Source: Acidobacteria bacterium Ga0077553
GTDB taxonomy: Bacteria; Acidobacteriota; Terriglobia; Bryobacterales; Bryobacteraceae
DNA: 64,000 nucleotides
Direction of reading: 5' to 3'
Assembly: GCA_001464575.1 (NCBI GenBank)
Contig: LNFE01000096.1
Location: 1-64,000, forward strand
This document shows positions 1 through 6,971 of the stretch, piece after piece. The notes below the pieces were generated by a model. The model was not told the origin of the DNA. It made no database searches and saw nothing but the letters and a program-made list of their open reading frames with translations. Numbering within the stretch: position 1 is the first letter of the stretch; the number at the start of each line of letters is the position of its first letter. A program made the position numbers and the translations under genes.

Positions 1-99
1 GAACCCGGCTGGAACTACACCATCCAGCCACTCGCCAAGCCCAAAACCTTCGCCGCCGGCGCCCAAGGAGGCTCCTATGTGGGATTGGAGCCCGTCTAA
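1..99 (+). CDS. C-terminal end of an unidentified protein (partial)
   Basis: An open frame runs in from the window edge and ends at TAA 97-99, giving about 32 residues that finish in GGSYVGLEPV. There is too little to recognise a family. Its end overlaps the putative start of the terminase gene by 23 nt, which would fit translational coupling. It could also be a chance open frame; only upstream sequence would tell. Confidence 0.4.
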   Translation, partial: EPGWNYTIQPLAKPKTFAAGAQGGSYVGLEPV

Positions 100-1558
100 A
101 GCCAACCTACGGCCGAAATCACCCCAGCGCAGTCTGCTGGCAGCGTCACCCCACAAACCCACGAAGCCCGGCTCGGCCCCACTCTGTCCAGAACCATGCC
201 CCGCCCCGGACCCCAGCATGCCACCCTCCGTCTGGGTCGCCGCCCATCTCGGCTTCACCCCCGATCCCGGCCAGGCCCGTTTCCTCGACTCGCTCGACAA
301 GCGCCTCGCCTTAGTCGGCTCCCGCCAGTCCGGTAAGTCGGAAACCGCCGGTGCCAAGGCCTTCTACCTCGGCTACCACCACCCGAAGACCGACTACCTC
401 CTCTTCGGCCGCGTCCGCCGCCACGCGACCATCCTCATCCAGCGCATCCGCGCCTTCGCCCGCCGCCTCGGCCTCCGGACCCACGCCGATCCCGATTTCC
501 CCGGCTCGCTCGTCCTCCCCAACGGCTCCCGCTTCTTCCCCTTCCCGGGCATCCCCGAGAACAACCGCGGACCCGCCGCCGCCACCGTCGTCATCATCGA
601 CGAAGCCGCCTTCGCCCATCCCGATCTCTTCGCCGCCGTCACCCCCATGGTCGCCACCACCCACGGCAGCATCTGGGCCCTCTCCTCGCCCAAAGGCCAA
701 ACCAACCTCTTCTACCAGATCTGCAACACCCCCGATAACGGCTGGACGGTCGTCCGCGCCCCGGCCGCCGAGTGCCCCCGCATCAGCCCGGAGTTCCTCG
801 CTGCCGAGCGCCAACTCCACGGCGAAGCCCTCTACGCCCAGGAGTACGAGTGCGCCTTCATCGCCGCCGCCACCCAGTTCCTCGACCGCGAAGTCATCGC
901 CCAGGCCCGTCTGCCCCACCAGCCAACCGGAGTCCCGTGTACCGGCTACACCGAGCTCTACATCGGCATCGACGTCGGCAAGCGCCAGGACCATACGGCC
1001 ATCGTCATCCTCGAATGCGCCTTCACCCGCAGCGAACATCGCCACGCCGCCACCCAGGAGTATCAAACCTCGGCCCACCTCTCGGTCCGCTACGCCGAGT
1101 CGCTCCCGCTGGGCACGGACCACCTGGATCTCCCCGGCCGCGTCCGGTCGATCCTGAACGCCCAGCCCGGACCCTATCGCCGGACCCACCTGATCATCGA
1201 CGCCACCGGCGAGAGCACGCTGATCGAGGTCCTCCGCCGCGACCGGAATCTCAAGGTTGACACCTTCCAACCCGCCGTCATCACCGGGGGCTACCAGACC
1301 AACCACCTCCCCGGAGGCTACACCGGCATTCCCAGGCCCGACCTTCTTACCCGTCTGCGAACGGCCTTGGGAGGCGAGAAGCTCAGCCTCCCCGAGGCCA
1401 CGCCCGGCGTCCCCAGCCTGGCGCACGAGCTCATCCACTTCCGCAGCGACGGCGGCCAGCCCGAGCACGACGACCTCGTCTTCGCCCTCGCCCTGGCCAC
1501 CTGGCAAGCCTTCTCCCACCACAAGGACAACTTCTATCCGCCCACCGGACGCCGCTAG
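77..1558 (+). CDS. Phage-type terminase large subunit (TerL-like ATPase/nuclease)
   Basis: The protein looks like a DNA-packaging motor subunit. A Walker A motif (GSRQSGKS, about residues 81-88) and a Walker B motif (VVIIDEAAF, about 172-180) form the N-terminal ATPase. An RNase H-like nuclease start follows (YIGIDVGKRQDHTA, about 294), with later acidic residues in IIDATGES and HDDLVFALA. The ATG at 77 has a strong Shine-Dalgarno AAGGAGG six bases upstream, but the first 47 residues are proline-rich and unlike the family. ATG 218 (MPPSVWVAAHLGF) is therefore an alternative start. No portal, capsid or integrase gene lies next to it in this window, so it is either a phage remnant or a domesticated ATPase-nuclease. 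Family assignment is firm; biological role is not. Confidence 0.8.
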   Translation: MWDWSPSKANLRPKSPQRSLLAASPHKPTKPGSAPLCPEPCPAPDPSMPPSVWVAAHLGFTPDPGQARFLDSLDKRLALVGSRQSGKSETAGAKAFYLGYHHPKTDYLLFGRVRRHATILIQRIRAFARRLGLRTHADPDFPGSLVLPNGSRFFPFPGIPENNRGPAAATVVIIDEAAFAHPDLFAAVTPMVATTHGSIWALSSPKGQTNLFYQICNTPDNGWTVVRAPAAECPRISPEFLAAERQLHGEALYAQEYECAFIAAATQFLDREVIAQARLPHQPTGVPCTGYTELYIGIDVGKRQDHTAIVILECAFTRSEHRHAATQEYQTSAHLSVRYAESLPLGTDHLDLPGRVRSILNAQPGPYRRTHLIIDATGESTLIEVLRRDRNLKVDTFQPAVITGGYQTNHLPGGYTGIPRPDLLTRLRTALGGEKLSLPEATPGVPSLAHELIHFRSDGGQPEHDDLVFALALATWQAFSHHKDNFYPPTGRR

Positions 1559-1564
1559 TATACT
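1559..1564 (+). promoter_or_regulatory. -10 box TATACT of the amidohydrolase gene
   Basis: TATACT overlaps the terminase stop region and ends 11 nt before ATG 1576. No Shine-Dalgarno lies between them, so the mRNA leader would be only about five bases. The same arrangement recurs at 12390 and 14239. No convincing -35 box was found. Confidence 0.5.
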
Positions 1565-1575
1565 GGGGCTCGACC

Positions 1576-2442
1576 ATGCGCCTCCTCGCCTTCCTCATCG
1601 CCCTCACCCTCTCCGCCGCCGAGCCTCGCCCGCCCAAGCTCATCGACGCCCACGTCCACTACAACGGCGACCCCGCCTTCCTCACCAAATTCCTCGCCAA
1701 GCTCGAGTCCGTCGACGGTCAGGCCCTCCTCATCGCCCAGCCCAAAGACATCCCCGCCATCAAGGAGTTCACCGCCGCCCACCCCGGCCGCTTCCACGGC
1801 CTCGGCCAAATGTCCCTCGACCATCCGGACGCCATCAAGCTCGTCGACGAGTTCCACAACGCCGGCTTCCGCGGTCTCGGCGAACTCACCGGTCCTGAAT
1901 ACTCCTTCGACGATCGCCGCTACTGGCCCATCTACGAGCGCGCCGAAAAGTACGGCATGATCATCATGTTCCACACCGGCATCGTCAACCGCCGCAACTT
2001 CGCCGAGCCCATGAACGTCTCCTCGGACCGCATGCGGGTCTCGACGCTGGACCTCATCGCCCGCCGCTTCCCCAAGCTCACCCTCATCGCCGCGCACCTC
2101 GGCAACCCCGATTACGAATGGGCCGCCGAGATTGGCCGCTGGAACCCCAACCTCCTCTTCGATGTCTCCGGCTCCACCCTCTATAAGAAGCAGGCCGACC
2201 TCACCTTCTTCAAGTCCATTTTCTGGTGGGACAACGTCGTCAGCCCCCACACCCCCAAATCCAACGTCAGCGCCTTTGAAAAGCTGGTCTTCGGCTCCGA
2301 CGTCTTCGGCGGCGAAATCGCCGAATTCGACCGCGAACTCGACCTCTACAAGAAGCTCCTCGCCGTCTGCGGCGTCGCCCCGGCCTCCCAGGAAAACATC
2401 TTCCACGGCACCCTCTGGAAGGTCCTTCAGCGGAAGAACTAG
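1576..2442 (+). CDS. Exported amidohydrolase (Amidohydro_2 family)
   Basis: A 288-residue TIM-barrel hydrolase. Residues 1-15 (MRLLAFLIALTLSAA) form a signal peptide, so it is probably periplasmic. The metal-site motif LIDAHVHY follows at about residue 22. Later histidines sit in MFHTGIVN and IAAHLGNP, and the family aspartate is in FGSDVFGGE near residue 240. Members of this family hydrolyse or decarboxylate small ring or amide compounds; the substrate cannot be read from the sequence. It stands alone between the terminase and the convergent response regulator, with its own TATACT box. Confidence 0.8.
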   Translation: MRLLAFLIALTLSAAEPRPPKLIDAHVHYNGDPAFLTKFLAKLESVDGQALLIAQPKDIPAIKEFTAAHPGRFHGLGQMSLDHPDAIKLVDEFHNAGFRGLGELTGPEYSFDDRRYWPIYERAEKYGMIIMFHTGIVNRRNFAEPMNVSSDRMRVSTLDLIARRFPKLTLIAAHLGNPDYEWAAEIGRWNPNLLFDVSGSTLYKKQADLTFFKSIFWWDNVVSPHTPKSNVSAFEKLVFGSDVFGGEIAEFDRELDLYKKLLAVCGVAPASQENIFHGTLWKVLQRKN

Positions 2443-2451
2443 CCCCGCCGC

Positions 2452-3090
2452 CTAGCTGATAAACCCGTTCCGGATCGCGAACCGCACCAGGTCTCCCGTC
2501 GAGTGCAGGTTCAGTTTCTCCATCAGCCGTCCGCGGTGGGCCTCGACGGTATAGACGCTCAGGCTCAGCTGGTTGGCAATGTCCTTGTTCGTCTTCCCCT
2601 CGGCGATCAGTTGCAGCACCTCCCGCTCCCGCGCCGTCAACAGGTCCACCGGGTTCGTCACGTGCCGCCGGTAGTCCGCCAGCACGGCGTCCGCCACCGA
2701 AGGGCTCAGGTACGCCTCCCCGCGCGCCACCGCCCGCACGGCGTCCAGTAGCGCATCGTCGTCGGCGTCCTTCACCAGGTACCCCTTCGCTCCCGCCTTC
2801 AGCATCTCCCGCACATACACCGCGTCCCGATGCATGCTCAGCGCCAACACCCGGCACCGCGGCACCGTCTCGGCAATCCGCCGCGCCCCCTCAATGCCGT
2901 TCAGCCCCTCCATGTTGACGTCCATGATCACGACGTCCGGCTGCGTCCGCTCGGCCTCTTCCACCGCCTCCAGCCCGTTCTTGCCCTCCGCCACCACCTC
3001 CATGTCCGGCTGCGCGCTGAGAATCATCCGGATGCCCCGCCGGACCACCGTGTGGTCATCCACCAAAAGAATGCGTATCGTCTTGCCCAT
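2452..3090 (-). CDS. NarL/FixJ-type response regulator
   Basis: A 212-residue two-domain regulator. The receiver domain has the acidic pair D11/D12, the phospho-acceptor D57 (VVIMDVNM), S85 and K107. A LuxR-type helix-turn-helix covers about residues 150-205 (LTAREREVLQLIAEGKTNKD). It should be phosphorylated by the histidine kinase encoded three bases upstream in the same operon, and then bind DNA. The porin gene upstream in the same transcription unit is a plausible target, but that is inference. Confidence 0.92.
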   Translation of the reverse strand: MGKTIRILLVDDHTVVRRGIRMILSAQPDMEVVAEGKNGLEAVEEAERTQPDVVIMDVNMEGLNGIEGARRIAETVPRCRVLALSMHRDAVYVREMLKAGAKGYLVKDADDDALLDAVRAVARGEAYLSPSVADAVLADYRRHVTNPVDLLTAREREVLQLIAEGKTNKDIANQLSLSVYTVEAHRGRLMEKLNLHSTGDLVRFAIRNGFIS

Positions 3091-3093
3091 CCC

Positions 3094-4059
3094 TTACCGT
3101 CCTTCGGCGTACCGCACCGGCGCCTGCACTTCCACCTGCAATCCTCCGGCGGGCGCCTTCTGAAAGGTCAGGCTCCCCCCAATGTGCCGCGCCCGGGCCC
3201 GCATCCCCACCAGCCCCAAACTCAGTTGCCGATCCTTCGCTTCTGTCATCCCCCGGCCGTTATCGATCACCCGCAGCGCCACCTGGTCGCCCGTTACTGC
3301 CAATTCCACCTGCACCGCCTTCGCCCCGGAATGCCGCGCCACGTTCGTCAACGCCTCCTGCGCAATCCGGAATAGGTGCGTCTCCTGCGCCTCGTCGAGG
3401 CGCGTCGGGCACTGCGAGCTGTAGTGAACACGGATCTGCGTCCGCTCCGCGAAGCGCTCCGTCAACCACCGCAGCCCGGCGTCCAGTCCGAAGTCGTCCA
3501 GAATCACCGGCCGCAGCAGCTGCGACAGCTCCCGCACCGCCCCCAGCGTCTCCTCCAGAATGCCGACGCACTCCGCCTTGCTCTCTTCAAAGCCCCGTCC
3601 GTCCATCCGCTTCAGCATGCTCTTCAGGCCCGTCAAGGACTGCCCCAACTCATCGTGCATCTCGTGCGAAAACCGCCGCGCCACCACCTCCTGGTCTTGC
3701 AGCATCTGCCACGAGACCTGTTCCAACTCCTCGGCCTGCCACTCCATCCTCCGGAACGCCCGCCGCGTCGCGTACACCGTCACCACCGCGCACCCCACCG
3801 CCATCACCAGGCAGACCCCCAGCACAATCTCCAACTCATCCAGCAGCCGCTGCGACTGCTCCTCAATCTGGCTTTCCAACTCGGCCCCGCGCCCGGAGCT
3901 CACAAAGTGGCCGCGCACCAACTCCTGCGCGTTCTCGTGGATCGATCGCGAACCCTGGTAGCCCACGTAGGCCGCTGCAATCACCAGCATCACGACAATC
4001 GCGAAGCCCAGGGCCAGGATGCGCGACACGTTCTGCTGTGTAAGCCAACTCGGTGCCAT
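3094..4059 (-). CDS. Membrane sensor histidine kinase, NarX/HisKA_3 type
   Basis: Two transmembrane segments (about residues 14-34 and 77-97) enclose a short periplasmic loop of about 40 residues. A coiled stretch follows, then the dimerisation/phosphotransfer helix with H135 (HEMHDELGQ), and a HATPase_c domain with N-box EALTNVARHS and G-box DNGRGM. It is the evident partner of the regulator encoded three bases downstream. The ATG is preceded by TAGACT ending six bases before it and no Shine-Dalgarno, so an internal leaderless promoter between porin and kinase is possible. The sensed signal is unknown. Confidence 0.92.
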   Translation of the reverse strand: MAPSWLTQQNVSRILALGFAIVVMLVIAAAYVGYQGSRSIHENAQELVRGHFVSSGRGAELESQIEEQSQRLLDELEIVLGVCLVMAVGCAVVTVYATRRAFRRMEWQAEELEQVSWQMLQDQEVVARRFSHEMHDELGQSLTGLKSMLKRMDGRGFEESKAECVGILEETLGAVRELSQLLRPVILDDFGLDAGLRWLTERFAERTQIRVHYSSQCPTRLDEAQETHLFRIAQEALTNVARHSGAKAVQVELAVTGDQVALRVIDNGRGMTEAKDRQLSLGLVGMRARARHIGGSLTFQKAPAGGLQVEVQAPVRYAEGR

Positions 4060-4068
4060 CGCTTCAGT

Positions 4069-5247
4069 CTACAGGTGAAGTTCCACAAACACCGTGCAAA
4101 ACGTAGCACCCGTTCCGCCGCGCGCCTCTTCAAGAAAGCGACCCACGAATAAGTGCGCGAATTGTGCGCCAACGCTCGAGTAGCGCGATAGGCGGATGTC
4201 CGCCAGCAGATCCAACTCCGGCCCCACGTCGGTGTGCCGCGCCCCTCCCGTCACCGCGGGCACCAGCAGCGCCCCGTTGGCGGCGTAAAGCCCACTCCGG
4301 CTGGACGCCAGCCAGAACGAATGGCCCTCGGCCTTCAACACCAACCGTTTGGACGGCTGAATCCACACGCCCCCCCGCACATTCCGGGTGTTCCGCCGGC
4401 CAATCTGGTCCGCCACGCCGTAGATCCCGTGGTTGGTCGGGTAGAGCTGATCCAGATTCGGGGAAGCGTAGTTCGCCTCTCCCAGCAGCGTCGGCTGCCA
4501 GCGCCGCTCCCGGAAATGCCGCTTGATCTGCACGGTTCCCGCCCACTCCCGGGCACTCTGCCCCAAGCTCTCGAGCTCAAAGCTCCACCGCTGCCCGCCC
4601 GTGCCGGCGGCTCGCAACCCGTACGTCCAATTGTGGTTCAGTCCCGTCCGCAGCAGCAGATACGGCTCCACCTTCGCTCCACTCACCCAGGATTCAAACG
4701 ACCCGTAGATCCCATGTAGATTATTGCCATCCCGGTGATGGTCCCAGGTATCCGTGCTGTTCATCACCACCGAGCTCGAAAACACGTCCACACGATCGTT
4801 CTTGTGGTGAATCCCTAGCCTCACCGCGTCAAATACCCTGGCCGTATTGCCCCACTCCGCCGCGCCAATCACCCGTTCGGAGCCAAAGATCAGCCGCTGG
4901 CGGCCCGCTTTCACGTCCCACCAGCCGTCCTCCCGCCCCACCCGCACATAAGCCTGCCGGACGTCGGCCGTGTCCTTCACGGCCGCATTCGCCGGAAAGT
5001 AGTGCGCCGCCCGCGAATCTTGAAACTCGCCGAAAATGGCGAGCCAGGGTGTCGGCTGCAGCGCCGCTTCCAGCCGGTAGCGTTGGAGCAGGTAGTCCTG
5101 GTCGCTGTGCTCGGCGCGGTACCGCACCTGCGCCCCCAGCGTCACCCAACTCGGCAAGTGGGTGTTCAGCGGACCTCGGTCCTCCTCCCCGTAGACCGGA
5201 AACGGAAGAACCATCAGGAACAGTGCGGCAAGTCGCAAAAAGATCAT
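4069..5247 (-). CDS. Outer-membrane porin, alginate-export (Alginate_exp) type
   Basis: After a clear signal peptide (MIFLRLAALFLMVLPFPVYG) the protein shows alternating aromatic/polar strands typical of a beta-barrel and ends in FVELHL, suited to barrel insertion. The layout WVTLGAQVRYRAEH...GRQRLIFGSERV matches Alginate_exp-family channels as I remember them. I chose ATG 5247 because GGGGAAG lies about eight bases upstream and the signal peptide then starts directly; the ORF track start (5370) and ATG 5283 only add residues before it. It lies nine bases upstream of the histidine kinase gene and is probably co-transcribed with the two-component system. Substrate unknown. Confidence 0.78.
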   Translation of the reverse strand: MIFLRLAALFLMVLPFPVYGEEDRGPLNTHLPSWVTLGAQVRYRAEHSDQDYLLQRYRLEAALQPTPWLAIFGEFQDSRAAHYFPANAAVKDTADVRQAYVRVGREDGWWDVKAGRQRLIFGSERVIGAAEWGNTARVFDAVRLGIHHKNDRVDVFSSSVVMNSTDTWDHHRDGNNLHGIYGSFESWVSGAKVEPYLLLRTGLNHNWTYGLRAAGTGGQRWSFELESLGQSAREWAGTVQIKRHFRERRWQPTLLGEANYASPNLDQLYPTNHGIYGVADQIGRRNTRNVRGGVWIQPSKRLVLKAEGHSFWLASSRSGLYAANGALLVPAVTGGARHTDVGPELDLLADIRLSRYSSVGAQFAHLFVGRFLEEARGGTGATFCTVFVELHL

Positions 5248-5384
5248 AGGCTTCTTCCCCAGCCTAACGGCGAACCTTCTCATTTCTGCGCCACCCCCCA
5301 GAATCGGTGTCCCCACTGCCCTCGAGACGGGATGGGACTTCCCGGTCGAAAACGGCAAGCTGGATAGCACGGAGAGTTCAAGTT

Positions 5385-6971
5385 ATGTTCCCTAGCACAT
5401 GGAAGGCCGACCTCGGCTCCGGTTTCCTCGTCTTCCTCATCGCCCTTCCGCTCTGCCTCGGCATCTCGATGGCCAGCGGATTCCCTCCCACAGCAGGAAT
5501 CCTTACTGCCGTCATCGGCGGACTCATCGTCTCTTTCGCCGGCAGCGCCCGGCTGACTATCAAGGGACCGGCCGCCGGACTCATCGTCATCGCGCTCGGC
5601 GCTGTCACCGAGTTGGGCGCCGGGAACAATGTCCTCGGATACAAGAGGGCGCTCGCGGTTGTCGTGGCTGCCGGAGTTATCCAGATCCTCTTCGCGCTTT
5701 GCAAAGCCGGCGCCGTCGGCGACCTCATGCCCCCCTCGGTGGTTCACGGGATGCTCGCCGCCATCGGCGTCATCATCATCTCAAAGCAAACCCACGTCGC
5801 CCTCGGCGTCATCCCCCAGGGCAAAGAGCCGCTCCATCTGCTCGCCGAAATCCCGCACAGCATCCTCAACCTCAATCCCGAGGTCTGCTTCATCGGGTTC
5901 CTCTCTCTCCTGATCCTGTTCGGCCTGCCGCTCCTCAAGTTCAAGTGGATTCGCCAGATTCCCGGTCCCATGATCGTTCTACTTGCCGCCGTCCCTCTCG
6001 GCCTCTACTTCGACCTCGAACACGAACACAACTATGTCCTCTCGAACCACCTCTTCCACGTCGGCCCGAACTTTCTGATCCGCCTCCCTGGCTCCCTCGC
6101 CAGCACCATCGCCTTCCCGGACTTCTCGGCCATCTTCTCGGCTGCCTCCCTCAAGTACATCGTGATGTTCGCCCTCGTCGGCAGCATCGAGTCTCTGCTT
6201 AGCGTCTCTGCGGTCGACTCTCTCGACCCCGAAAAGCGCTCCAGCGACATGAACAAGGATCTCCTCGCCACCGGCATCGGGAACACCCTCGCCGGCGCCC
6301 TCGGCGGTCTGCCCATGATCTCTGAAATCGTCCGCAGCAAAGCGAATATCGACAACGGCGCCAAAACCCATTGGTCGAACTTCTTCCATGGCATGTTCCT
6401 CCTGCTCTCCCTTGCGCTCATCCCAAATCTCCTCCAGGAAATCCCGCTGGCCGCCTTGGCTGGTATGCTCATCTACACCGGCTTCCGCTTGGCTTCCCCG
6501 AAGGAATTCGCGCACGTCTACAAAATCGGTCCGGAGCAACTCGTGCTCTTTGTCGTCACCCTGGTCGTCACTCTCGCTTCCGATCTGCTCATCGGCGTCG
6601 GCGTGGGGATGCTGCTCAAAGTCGCTCTTCACCTGAAAAACGGCGCCCGGCTCCGCTCCCTCTTCCGGGCGATCGTCGAAGAAGAACGCAACGAGGGAGA
6701 ACTCATCCTTCGCGTTCATGAAGCCGCAATCTATACCAACTTCCTCGGTCTCAAACGCCGGCTGCTGAATCTCGACGAAAGCATCACGACAGTCGTCATT
6801 GATTTCGAAAACGCCTGGGTCGTCGACCACACTGTCCTCGAGAAACTGCACATGATCGAACGGAGCTGGACCAATCGCCGGCTGGTCCTCATCGGCCTCG
6901 ACGGCCACGAAAAGAGCTCCGATCATCACTTGGCCGCTCGCCGCCGCCCCCGCCCTCTGGGGGCGGCATAA
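5385..6971 (+). CDS. SulP-family anion transporter with C-terminal STAS-like domain
   Basis: A 528-residue inner-membrane protein with about 10-12 hydrophobic segments. The start LGSGFLVFLIALPLCLGISM is the classic SulP signature. The C-terminal 100 residues form a STAS-like domain (VVIDFENAWVVDHTVLEKL). I chose ATG 5385 because GGAGAG lies about eight bases upstream and homologues begin at this point; the longer ORF start at 5307 is not supported. The stop overlaps the dabA start (TAATG). SulP members near DabA or carbonic anhydrase genes are generally suspected bicarbonate importers, so the same cargo is likely here, but sulfate cannot be excluded. Confidence 0.88.
   Translation: MFPSTWKADLGSGFLVFLIALPLCLGISMASGFPPTAGILTAVIGGLIVSFAGSARLTIKGPAAGLIVIALGAVTELGAGNNVLGYKRALAVVVAAGVIQILFALCKAGAVGDLMPPSVVHGMLAAIGVIIISKQTHVALGVIPQGKEPLHLLAEIPHSILNLNPEVCFIGFLSLLILFGLPLLKFKWIRQIPGPMIVLLAAVPLGLYFDLEHEHNYVLSNHLFHVGPNFLIRLPGSLASTIAFPDFSAIFSAASLKYIVMFALVGSIESLLSVSAVDSLDPEKRSSDMNKDLLATGIGNTLAGALGGLPMISEIVRSKANIDNGAKTHWSNFFHGMFLLLSLALIPNLLQEIPLAALAGMLIYTGFRLASPKEFAHVYKIGPEQLVLFVVTLVVTLASDLLIGVGVGMLLKVALHLKNGARLRSLFRAIVEEERNEGELILRVHEAAIYTNFLGLKRRLLNLDESITTVVIDFENAWVVDHTVLEKLHMIERSWTNRRLVLIGLDGHEKSSDHHLAARRRPRPLGAA

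Noticed and set aside
311-1522. ORF of 403 codons on - opposite the terminase
   Set aside because: Long antisense frames of G, E, A, D and V residues are normal shadows in GC-rich coding sequence; the + strand frame has clear family motifs.
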